A stretch of DNA of 64,000 bases, taken from NCBI RefSeq assembly GCF_029433105.1, contig NZ_JARNTW010000010.1:62001-126000 (forward strand). The letters are read 5' to 3'. Shown piece by piece: positions 1 through 7,660 of this stretch. The position numbers were made by a program, and so were the translations under genes. The stretch comes from Runella sp. MFBS21. GTDB taxonomy: Bacteria; Bacteroidota; Bacteroidia; Cytophagales; Spirosomataceae. Position 1 is the stretch's first letter, and each line of letters begins with the position of its first letter. The notes below the pieces were generated by a model. It was not told the origin of the DNA, ran no database searches, and saw nothing but the letters and a program-made list of their open reading frames with translations.

Positions 1-369
1 TTGAGAGTTGATAAGCCCCAATACGTCAAAAAAAGAGGTAATCTCACTCAAACTATGGTTTATAGCAATTCTGTAAAGCCGAGTTCGCGATAGGGTGTTT
101 CCTGAAAAATAAATGATATGCTCAGGATTGGTGGAAAGATAATAGATAACAATTTGAAAAATGGTGGCTAAAATTTTCTCCATATCGCCATTATCAGTAA
201 TGATAGTATCATCAATTTCGCCAGTGTTAGGGTCATAATCTGCTAAGCCAAGATTATAAATGCTTGGAACAGAAGTCTGTCGAAAAGCGACAACTTTATT
301 AATGACCCCTTTTGAACCAATGCTTTCAAAAAAAAATCCGTGGAAGTTAGGTTTGAATAAAATAAGTAA
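1..369 (-). pseudogene. DUF6934-family protein, truncated at both ends
   Basis: The minus strand is open from the window edge to position 369, where a TAA closes it upstream. The translation contains IGSKGVINKVVAFR, then MEKILATIFQIVIYYLSTNP and TLSRTRLYRIAINHSL, the core of the small DUF6934 proteins common in Cytophagales; their function is unknown. The C terminus lies beyond base 1. No ATG, GTG or TTG gives a full-length N terminus: the first in-frame ATG is at 183, well inside the conserved domain. A run of nine T residues (minus strand) sits at 328-336 near the expected N terminus, so a slipped homopolymer or a lost start is possible. I read it as a decayed or 5'-truncated gene. The family call is from remembered motifs. 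Confidence 0.6.
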
Positions 370-420
370 TTAGGGTAATTCACAATTCTGAATTTTTAAA
401 ATTTAACTCATTTTAGACGC

Positions 421-2133
421 TTGAACTCACTCATAGATACCGCCGTCATCTTCATATTTTCGGCCTTTGTGCTCGGAATTGGGATGCTGTTTGCTCGTAC
501 GGGGCGCAACTTAAAATCGTTCTTTGCGGGCGGAGAAGCCGTCCCTTGGTTTATTGGAGGACTGTCGCTTTTTATGTCTTTTTTCTCGGCGGGTACGTTT
601 GTGGCTTGGGGGTCGATTGCCTATAAACATGGCTGGGTGGCCGTGACTATTCAATGGACGATGTGTGTGGGAGCTATTGTGACAGGATTGTTTTTATCTC
701 CTCGGTGGCGAGCTACTGGAAACCTCACCGCAGCGGAATTCATCCGCGAGCGCCTCGGCGAACGCGTTCAGAAGACCTACATTGGGATTTTTACTTTGGT
801 ATCTGTTTTTATTAAAGGTTCTGTGTTGTATCCTGTGGCTAAATTGGTGAGTGTTTCGCTAGGCTTTCCGCTGGTCGAGTCTACCATTGTATTGGGCATT
901 TTTATGATTGCTTATACAGCCGTAGGCGGACTTTGGGCGGTGATGGTCACTGATATTTTACAGTTTGTGATTCTGACGGCTGCGGTGTTTATTTTACTCC
1001 CCTTGTCGCTCAATAAGGTCGGTGGTTTTGATAGTTTTACGCAACAAGTCCCCGACGATTTTTTCAACTTCCTTCACGGCGAATATACCTTCGGTTTTGT
1101 GATGGCTTTTGTATTTTATCACATTGCTTATATCGGCGGCAACTGGACATTCGTTCAGCGCTATACAAGTGTAGATAGCCCAAAGTCGGCGCGGAAAGTA
1201 GCCTTTCTTTTTGCGGCTTTGTATTTGGTAAGCCCGATGATTTGGATGTTGCCACCCATGATTTATCGCGCACTCAATCCTGCCCTTACAGGTCTAGATA
1301 CTGAAAATGCCTACTTGCTTATTTGTAAAGCTGTATTGCCGCCAGGTTTGCTGGGCTTGATGCTTACGGGGATGTATTTTTCCACCTCTGCCAGTGCCAA
1401 TACCACTCTAAATGTCGTCTCTGCCGTTTTTACTAATGATATTTATAAAGGTTTTATCAATCCCAAAGCTTCTGACCAACAACTGATTAAAGTAGCACGG
1501 CTTTCTTCGTGGGGATTTGGACTAGGCATGATTGTGATTGCGCTGTTGGTTCCTGCGGCAGGGGGAATTGTAGAAGTGGTATTGAGTATTTCGGCTATTT
1601 CGGGTGGGCCATTATTAGCGCCACCACTTTGGGCGCTGTTTTCAAAACGTATCAACGGAAAGACTACTTTCTGGATTACGATTGTCGGGTTGACGGTCAA
1701 TCTCTTCTTTAAAGTGCTGTCACCTTGGTTATTAGATTTTAAACTAAGCCGTGCCGTCGAAACTATCGTGGGTATTGGTCTGCCGTTGGTGTTGTTGCTG
1801 GCTTATGAATTGTATGCTCGTTCAAAAGGACTGATTGCCGAAGAGTATGAAGCGTATCTCATCTCTAAAGCAACCCGCAAAGCCGAAAAACTCGCCGAAA
1901 CGGAAGAGGAAGCTTTGGAAATAAAACGCCAAAATCACTTCGGAATGAGGGTTATTGCGGGAGCATTGGTATTTGTAGCGGTAGTATTGCTGGGTTTAAG
2001 CGCCTTTGCTACTTCAGGCGGTTTGGTTACGGCAGGGATTGCGGTGGTGATTCTTTTAGGAGCACTTATTCCGTGGCGAGCAGCAAAAAAAATCCAGTTG
2101 AGTAAAGAAGAGGTACTGACGGGTCAGGGCTAA
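421..2133 (+). CDS. Sodium:solute symporter (SSS family)
   Basis: A 570-aa integral membrane protein with a dozen or more hydrophobic segments across most of its length, matching the sodium/solute symporter fold. The N-terminal motif FFAGGEAVPWFIGGLSLFMS is typical of SSS carriers and AVGGLWAVMVTDILQFVI is the usual substrate/sodium-site helix region. A charged cytoplasmic loop (about residues 465-505) precedes two final helices. The start is TTG at 421; the nearest in-frame ATG would remove most of the first helix, and TAA at 397 closes the frame upstream. It faces the same way as the secreted GH2 and the FAD oxidoreductase, which suggests uptake of a sugar or sugar acid released from a glycan. 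The substrate cannot be read from the sequence. Its stop codon lies inside the inverted repeat that opens the 2123-2447 repeat array. Confidence 0.88.
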   Translation: MNSLIDTAVIFIFSAFVLGIGMLFARTGRNLKSFFAGGEAVPWFIGGLSLFMSFFSAGTFVAWGSIAYKHGWVAVTIQWTMCVGAIVTGLFLSPRWRATGNLTAAEFIRERLGERVQKTYIGIFTLVSVFIKGSVLYPVAKLVSVSLGFPLVESTIVLGIFMIAYTAVGGLWAVMVTDILQFVILTAAVFILLPLSLNKVGGFDSFTQQVPDDFFNFLHGEYTFGFVMAFVFYHIAYIGGNWTFVQRYTSVDSPKSARKVAFLFAALYLVSPMIWMLPPMIYRALNPALTGLDTENAYLLICKAVLPPGLLGLMLTGMYFSTSASANTTLNVVSAVFTNDIYKGFINPKASDQQLIKVARLSSWGFGLGMIVIALLVPAAGGIVEVVLSISAISGGPLLAPPLWALFSKRINGKTTFWITIVGLTVNLFFKVLSPWLLDFKLSRAVETIVGIGLPLVLLLAYELYARSKGLIAEEYEAYLISKATRKAEKLAETEEEALEIKRQNHFGMRVIAGALVFVAVVLLGLSAFATSGGLVTAGIAVVILLGALIPWRAAKKIQLSKEEVLTGQG

Positions 2134-2447
2134 AGCCCTAATATTGGGTTACTTCGCCTCTGCCACGCCCTAAAGGACGTGGTTAGGAAGATCGGGAGAT
2201 ATTCCTCGGCCCTCCACGGCTTTAGCCTGAGGTAATACAAATGAACGAAAATGAATGGGCTTTAGCCTTGAAACTCACGTTGCAAGGTACTCTTTTAACC
2301 CCACGGCTTTAACCTGGGGGTAATACAAATGAACGAAAATGAATGGGCTTTAGCCTTGAAACTCACGTTGCAAGGTACTCTTTTAACCCCACGGCTTTAG
2401 CCTGGGGTGATACAAATGAACGAAAATGAATGGGCTTTAGCCCTGAC
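2123..2447. repeat. REP-like tandem array bounded by 16-bp inverted repeats
   Basis: The element begins with gtcagggctaaagccc (2123-2138) and ends with its exact reverse complement (2432-2447). Inside, a unit starting ccacggctttagcctg recurs at about 2214, 2301 and 2389 (period 87-88 bp, third copy partial). Each unit carries inverted ggctttagcc cores that could fold. A separate imperfect palindrome lies at 2163-2182. The left end contains the stop codon of the symporter; the right end lies 18 bp before the GH2 start codon. Palindromes of this kind are usually mobilised by REP-associated Y1 transposases, but no such gene is in this window. Confidence 0.85.
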
Positions 2448-2465
2448 AACCAACACATATCACAC

Positions 2466-4475
2466 ATGAAGCTAATAAGTTTATTTTTTTTATTGTCCTT
2501 CTCTGCTTTGGCTCAATTCTCAATTCGTCAGCCCGACGCTATTCCTTTGCACGGTCAGTGGGCCTTTGCGATGGATACGCGCGAAATGGGAGCAGTGCGC
2601 GGATGGTTTAAGGAAGATTATAATGTAAGTAGTTGGGATAAGGTCACGGTGCCGCATTGTTTTTCAGTGGACCCTCGCTATCAATTTTATACAGGGACAG
2701 TATGGTATCGACGTACTTTTCCGTGGCAAGTTGCATCAGGTAAACGCGTGATTTTGCACTTTGATGCATCTTATTACTTGACTTCTATATGGCTTAACAA
2801 CCAAAAAGTGGGAACTCATGAAGGTGGCTATACGCCTTTTCATGTTGACATTACGGATTATTTAAAATCGGGAGAGAATGTGTTAGCGATATCGGTTAAT
2901 AATGATACATGGCAGTCGGGAACAATCCCAGGGTCTAAAGATTATGGCCATGCCAACGACCCTTTTCCTGGATGGATAAACTACGGAGGCTTGATTCGTC
3001 CCGTGTATTTGACGGTGGAGCCAGAGATTTATCTGGAAAATATAAAAGTAGAATCCACACCAGATTTGGCGAAAGGTACCGCCACCGTAAAGGTTAAAGC
3101 GCGGGTGCGCAATACCTCCAAGCAAGTTACATCTCCTAAATTGACGACGGTGATTTGGTGGGAAAATCAGCCTTTAAAATTGACTTGGAAAAATACCGCC
3201 GCCGCTGTAGCAGCAGGTCAAACGGCGATTTTAGAAGCCGAGACTTCATTGAAATCTACTGAAACAAAACTATGGAATTTGGATGAACCTAATCTATATA
3301 AACTTCAAGCAACAGTCAATGGCGATACACTTTCGACGAGTTTTGGAATACGCAAAGTAGAAGTTAAAAATGCACAATTGCTTCTTAACGGTCAGCCCCT
3401 TCGCTTGGCGGGCGGAAATCGGGTGGTAGATTATCCTAGTTTAGGGTCATTGGAACCCGACTGGTTGATTGAAAAAGACTTTAGATTGATGAAAGAAGTG
3501 GGGATGGAGTTTCATCGGCTTACTCATTACACACCTAGCGAAGCATTTTACGACTTAGCCGACCGCTACGGAATGCTCATCATCACGGAAGCTGGAAATT
3601 GGCAGCTTACGCCTCGTCAAATGGACAATGACACTATCAGGACTAAGTTTCAACATCAGTTCAAAGAAATGGTCGAGCGCGATTGGAATCATCCCAGTGT
3701 GATTGCGTACAGCGTTGGTAATGAGTACTTGTCAGAAACACCTTCAGGACAGCGCTGGACCAAAGATATGATGGTATACGGTCGTAGCCTTGATGCTACC
3801 CGCCTGTATACATTTGCGACGATGCGTCTCAATATTCTGCCTGCCAAGCCCGAAGATGAAGCGACCCAATATTGTGATTTTGTTTCGACCAATACCTACG
3901 GCAATCACGCCAAAGCGTTTGACCATATCCATGCTTTATATCCCGACAAGCCGATTTTAGTAAGCGAGTGGGGACTACGTGCCGATACGCCCACAGGCGA
4001 GGCAGGACAAGTAACGCACCTCAATAATGTGGTGGCCGAAATCAGGAAACGCCCTTATATCGTAGGAGCATCTTGGTGGTCGTACAACGATTATCAGAGC
4101 CGACACGTAGGTACCAATCCCAACGGCTACCGTCCGTGGGGATTGGTAGGACCCGAACGCAACAAACGCCCACTCTATGATGCACATCGCCGCGAAATGT
4201 CGCCAGTAACTTTAGAGAAAGCAGGGTTTGAAGTAGGGCCTCAGGGGATTCATCAATTAAGAGTAAGAGTAAAAGTGAGAAATGATTTTCCGGCTTATGC
4301 TATCAAGAAATATCGTCTAAAAAGCGGCGACAACACTTGGGCGATTCCTGATTTAGAGCCAGGCCAAAGCGTAGAAATCAACTTACCCATGAGAGGATTT
4401 GAAAAAAATGTGGAATTGGAAATTCTAAAGCCGACTGGTTTTTCGGTCTTTACCCAGCAGTTTGAATTGAAATAG
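2466..4475 (+). CDS. Secreted glycoside hydrolase family 2 (beta-glucuronidase/galactosidase-like)
   Basis: About 669 aa starting at ATG 2466, which gives a clean signal peptide (MKLISLFFLLSFSALAQ). An in-frame ATG at 2430 lies in the repeat array and would put a non-leader segment in front. Domain order fits GH2: jelly-roll sugar-binding domain (about 20-190, with TVWYRRTF and LHFDASYYLTSIWLNNQKVG), an immunoglobulin-like sandwich (about 200-310), then a TIM barrel. The acid/base is probably Glu420 in SVGNEYLS and the nucleophile Glu501 in PILVSEWG. At this length it resembles compact beta-glucuronidase or exo-beta-galactosidase members rather than LacZ. It would act in the periplasm or at the surface on an oligosaccharide. 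It probably works with the neighbouring symporter and oxidoreductase. Exact linkage specificity is not readable. Confidence 0.88.
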   Translation: MKLISLFFLLSFSALAQFSIRQPDAIPLHGQWAFAMDTREMGAVRGWFKEDYNVSSWDKVTVPHCFSVDPRYQFYTGTVWYRRTFPWQVASGKRVILHFDASYYLTSIWLNNQKVGTHEGGYTPFHVDITDYLKSGENVLAISVNNDTWQSGTIPGSKDYGHANDPFPGWINYGGLIRPVYLTVEPEIYLENIKVESTPDLAKGTATVKVKARVRNTSKQVTSPKLTTVIWWENQPLKLTWKNTAAAVAAGQTAILEAETSLKSTETKLWNLDEPNLYKLQATVNGDTLSTSFGIRKVEVKNAQLLLNGQPLRLAGGNRVVDYPSLGSLEPDWLIEKDFRLMKEVGMEFHRLTHYTPSEAFYDLADRYGMLIITEAGNWQLTPRQMDNDTIRTKFQHQFKEMVERDWNHPSVIAYSVGNEYLSETPSGQRWTKDMMVYGRSLDATRLYTFATMRLNILPAKPEDEATQYCDFVSTNTYGNHAKAFDHIHALYPDKPILVSEWGLRADTPTGEAGQVTHLNNVVAEIRKRPYIVGASWWSYNDYQSRHVGTNPNGYRPWGLVGPERNKRPLYDAHRREMSPVTLEKAGFEVGPQGIHQLRVRVKVRNDFPAYAIKKYRLKSGDNTWAIPDLEPGQSVEINLPMRGFEKNVELEILKPTGFSVFTQQFELK

Positions 4476-4532
4476 TGATAAATATTTGCCATAAAGCAGG
4501 ACGATTAGAAAGAATCTTTTTGAAAAAATACA

Positions 4533-6848
4533 ATGATTAAAGGAGAAGCAACAGAAAAAAGAGCCCCCAAAAATGTGGTTTATACTTCTGATTTGGTGGT
4601 CGTAGGTGGCGGACTGGCGGGCCTTTGCGGAGCAATTACGGCAGCAAGAGCAGGCATCAAAGTGGTATTGGTCACCGATCGTCCTGTATTGGGAGGCAAC
4701 TCTTCAAGCGAGGTGCGGCTGTGGGTGCTAGGCGCGACCTCTCATATGGGCAACAACAACCGTTGGGCGCGTGAAGGGGGAGTGATTGACGAATTGTTGG
4801 TCGAAAATATGTACCGCAATCCCGATAGCAATCCGCTGATTTTTGATACAATTTTATTAGAAAAAGTGGTGAGTGAGCCAAATATTACCCTTTTGCTCAA
4901 TACCTCGGTGTATGATTTAGAAAAATCGGCACCCGATACCATCGCAAAAGTATATGCTTTTTGTTCGCAAAACTCTACCCACTATGAACTAGTCGCTCCT
5001 TTGTTTTGTGATGCTTCTGGGGATGGTATCCTAGGTTTTTTGGCAGGGGCGGCTTTTAGAATGGGAGCTGAATCGAAAGATGAATTTGGAGAGAAATTTG
5101 CGCCTTCCAAAGAGTATGGAGAGTTGTTGGGGCATAGTCTTTATTTTTATTCCAAAGATGCAGGCAAGCCCATTAAATTCGTGGCACCTTCTTTTGCCCA
5201 TGATGTTACCCAAAAAGTACCTAAGTTTAGATCATTCAATACCAATGAGTTTGGCTGTAGACTTTGGTGGATTGAATATGGGGGGCGATTAGACACTGTT
5301 CACGATACAGAAGCCATCAAATGGGAATTGTGGAAAGTAGTCTATGGAGTGTGGAATTATATCAAAAATTCGGGTGAATTTCCTGATGCCCAAAATCTTA
5401 CTTTGGAGTGGGTAGGCCATATTCCGGGCAAGCGCGAAAGTCGGCGGTTTGAAGGGGATTACATGCTGATTCAGCAAGATATAGTAGAGCAACGCGCGCA
5501 TTATGATGACGTAGCTTTTGGTGGATGGTCGATCGATTTGCATCCTGCCGATGGCGTTTTTTCGGAAATCGGGCAATCGAGCTGCAATCAATGGCACAGC
5601 AAAGGGATTTATGGCATTCCGTATCGGTGTTTTTATTCCAAAAATGTCAACAATCTTTTCATAGCAGGGCGTATCATTTCGGCTAGCCACGTGGCATTTG
5701 GTTCTTCGAGAGTGATGGCTACGAGTGCGCACGGAGGCCAAGCGGTAGGAATGGCCGCCAAAGTGTGCATCGAAAGAGGTCTTCTCCCAAGGCAGTTGTC
5801 CGAAGAAGAACAAATCGTTTTTTTACAAAAAGAACTTCTCAAAACCGGGCAGCATATCCCGAATCTACGTTTGCAAGATGAAGAGGATTTAGTTCAGAAA
5901 GCGGAGATTAGTGCAAGCAGTGAATTGGTATTAGACGAACTGATGCCGTCGGGGGAACCACAACCGATGGAATTTTCGGTAGCTCAGATGTTTCCTCTCG
6001 CTGCGGAGGCTCTCCAAAATCCTTTTAAAGTGATTGTGCATCCCTATGCCGATGAGTCTACCGACCTTCAGATAGAGCTTCGGGTATCGAGCAAAACGGA
6101 CAATCATACGCCCGATGTGGTACTTGAAACACAAACGATTTCTTTACAAAAAGGGCGTAATTGTATCCATTTGGTTTTTGATTTGTCAAAACATGCACTT
6201 GTGGTAGGTGCTATCCCAAGCTATGCTTTCTTGACCATTCAGAAAAATGAAAAAGTAAGGCTCCAATATTCTGAGCAGCGAATTACGGGGATTTTATCGG
6301 TTTTTAACCTTGTAAACAAGGCTGTCTCCAATTATGGAAAACAGGCTCCTACCGAAGATATTGGCGTTGATACCTTTGAGTTTTGGTGTCCGCAGCGCCG
6401 TCCTGCTGGCAAAAACCTTGCGTTGAAATTCGAGCCAGCATTAAAGTGTTTTGAAGCTAAAGAAGTGAGTAATGGGCTTCAACGCCCTACTCATCGTCCC
6501 AATGCTTGGGTGGCTGATTATGAGGATGCGCAGCCCCAACTCACGCTACAATGGTCACAGAAGCAGGTTATCAAAAAAGTCGTTTTACATTTTGATACTG
6601 ACTTTGACCATCCAATGGAAACGGTGCTGATGTCACATCCCGAAAACGAGATGCCATTTTGTGTGAAAGACATAAAAATTCTCAATGAACACAACGAGAT
6701 CATCGCCCAAATCGCAGATAATCATCAAAGTCAGCGCATAGTGGTGTTTGAAAACCCTGTCGAGACCCAATCACTTACGATTGTAGTGGCCCATCCTTCT
6801 CCCAAAGTAGCGGCCTCTTTGCTTGAAGTAAGGTGCTATGAGGGGTAG
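4533..6848 (+). CDS. FAD-dependent oxidoreductase (PF12831-type) with C-terminal beta-rich extension
   Basis: 771 aa. The N terminus has a Rossmann dinucleotide motif, DLVVVGGGLAGLCGAITAAR, followed by RPVLGGNSSSEVRLWVLGA, characteristic of the large FAD oxidoreductases of the PF12831 group found in polysaccharide-use loci of Bacteroidota and Planctomycetes. A second FAD-contact segment, LFIAGRIISASHVAFGSSR, lies near residue 375. The last third (from about residue 465) is beta-rich and resembles a discoidin-like carbohydrate-binding region. No signal peptide is evident from the ATG at 4533, so it may be cytoplasmic or use another export path. It starts 57 bp after the GH2 stop and is probably co-transcribed. 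It may oxidise a sugar or polyol made by the GH2; that is inference from context. Confidence 0.8.
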   Translation: MIKGEATEKRAPKNVVYTSDLVVVGGGLAGLCGAITAARAGIKVVLVTDRPVLGGNSSSEVRLWVLGATSHMGNNNRWAREGGVIDELLVENMYRNPDSNPLIFDTILLEKVVSEPNITLLLNTSVYDLEKSAPDTIAKVYAFCSQNSTHYELVAPLFCDASGDGILGFLAGAAFRMGAESKDEFGEKFAPSKEYGELLGHSLYFYSKDAGKPIKFVAPSFAHDVTQKVPKFRSFNTNEFGCRLWWIEYGGRLDTVHDTEAIKWELWKVVYGVWNYIKNSGEFPDAQNLTLEWVGHIPGKRESRRFEGDYMLIQQDIVEQRAHYDDVAFGGWSIDLHPADGVFSEIGQSSCNQWHSKGIYGIPYRCFYSKNVNNLFIAGRIISASHVAFGSSRVMATSAHGGQAVGMAAKVCIERGLLPRQLSEEEQIVFLQKELLKTGQHIPNLRLQDEEDLVQKAEISASSELVLDELMPSGEPQPMEFSVAQMFPLAAEALQNPFKVIVHPYADESTDLQIELRVSSKTDNHTPDVVLETQTISLQKGRNCIHLVFDLSKHALVVGAIPSYAFLTIQKNEKVRLQYSEQRITGILSVFNLVNKAVSNYGKQAPTEDIGVDTFEFWCPQRRPAGKNLALKFEPALKCFEAKEVSNGLQRPTHRPNAWVADYEDAQPQLTLQWSQKQVIKKVVLHFDTDFDHPMETVLMSHPENEMPFCVKDIKILNEHNEIIAQIADNHQSQRIVVFENPVETQSLTIVVAHPSPKVAASLLEVRCYEG

Positions 6849-6892
6849 TTTATAAAATATTTGTATTATTTCAAATACCTTTTTAAATTTTT

Positions 6893-6971
6893 GGAGTTTT
6901 AGCGGTAAGTGCTTGACTTAATGTTAATTAAATGTTACATTGGTCAAGCATTCAGCCGCTATAAAAACTCC
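6893..6971. promoter_or_regulatory. 79-bp interrupted palindrome immediately upstream of the cyclophilin gene
   Basis: Outer arms are ggagttttagcgg (6893-6905) and ccgctataaaaactcc (6956-6971). Inner arms tgcttgac (6910-6917) and gtcaagca (6943-6950) are exact complements. The AT-rich centre again contains aatgt/acatt arms. It ends 2 bp before the ATG at 6974, so a transcript reading through would place a long stem-loop over the ribosome-binding region. It may be an RNA hairpin, an operator, or a small miniature inverted-repeat element. Confidence 0.7.
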
Positions 6972-6973
6972 AT

Positions 6974-7576
6974 ATGAAAAACTCTTTACTCGCAGTATGC
7001 TTTTTGGTAGCAACTACATTCGTTTCATTTGCTCAAAAAGTTAAAATTAGTACTACAAAAGGCAATATCATCGTGGAGTTATATGCTGATAAAGCACCTC
7101 TGACGGTAGCCAATTTCTTACGCTATGTAGATGAAAAACGCTACGACGGCGCCAAGTTTTATCGGGTAGTAAGGATGGATAATCAGGCCACTAGCCCGGT
7201 AAAAATAGAAGTGATTCAAGGGGGACTTCAAAATGATTCTACCAAAATGCTCCCCCCAATTCCCCAAGAAACTACTAACAAAACGGGCATCTTACACGTA
7301 GATGGAGCGATTTCGATGGCACGCGGTACGCCGGAAAGTGGAGCTTCCGAGTTTTTTATTTGCATCAATCCCCAGCCTGATCTTGATTTTGGAGGAAAAC
7401 GAAATCCAGACGGGCAAGGTTTTGCTGCTTTTGGCAAAGTCGTCAAAGGGATGGAGGTAGTCAAAAAGATTCAGCAAGGCGTCACTGGACAAAACGGCCC
7501 CACCAATGCCTATTCAAACCCCATGCAACTCCTCAAAGAGCCTGTCATTATTAAATCGGCACGGCGCGTAAAATAG
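6974..7576 (+). CDS. Secreted cyclophilin-type peptidyl-prolyl cis-trans isomerase
   Basis: 200 aa with a signal peptide (MKNSLLAVCFLVATTFVSFAQ), so it should act in the periplasm. The rest is a cyclophilin domain: VKISTTKGNIIVELYADKAP, then TVANFLRYV, the catalytic-strand segment FYRVV with its arginine, IQGG, SMARGTPESGASEFFICI and FAAFGKVVKGMEVVKKI. These are the usual landmarks of bacterial PpiA/B proteins that speed proline isomerisation during folding of exported proteins. The start codon lies just after the 6893-6971 palindrome. An inverted repeat with a U-rich tail at 7590-7629 follows it and separates it from susC, so it is probably a single-gene unit. The glycan locus is not an obvious functional partner. 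Confidence 0.93.
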   Translation: MKNSLLAVCFLVATTFVSFAQKVKISTTKGNIIVELYADKAPLTVANFLRYVDEKRYDGAKFYRVVRMDNQATSPVKIEVIQGGLQNDSTKMLPPIPQETTNKTGILHVDGAISMARGTPESGASEFFICINPQPDLDFGGKRNPDGQGFAAFGKVVKGMEVVKKIQQGVTGQNGPTNAYSNPMQLLKEPVIIKSARRVK

Positions 7577-7589
7577 TCTTTATTTATCC

Positions 7590-7629
7590 TAGTACCCCGA
7601 CTTATCCCCCATTATTAGGGTACTATTTT
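7590..7629 (+). terminator. Possible rho-independent terminator after the cyclophilin gene
   Basis: tagtaccc (7590-7597) pairs exactly with gggtacta (7618-7625) across a 20-nt loop and is followed by ttttc. The loop is long, so strength is uncertain. Confidence 0.5.
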
Positions 7630-7660
7630 CTTTCACTAACAAACAAACATCAAATTTTTT

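Noticed and set aside
2430-2465. Upstream ATG start for the GH2 gene
   Set aside because: It lies in the repeat array and would precede the signal peptide starting at 2466.
5289-5813. 174-residue minus-strand frame inside the FAD oxidoreductase gene
   Set aside because: Antisense shadow with no motif.
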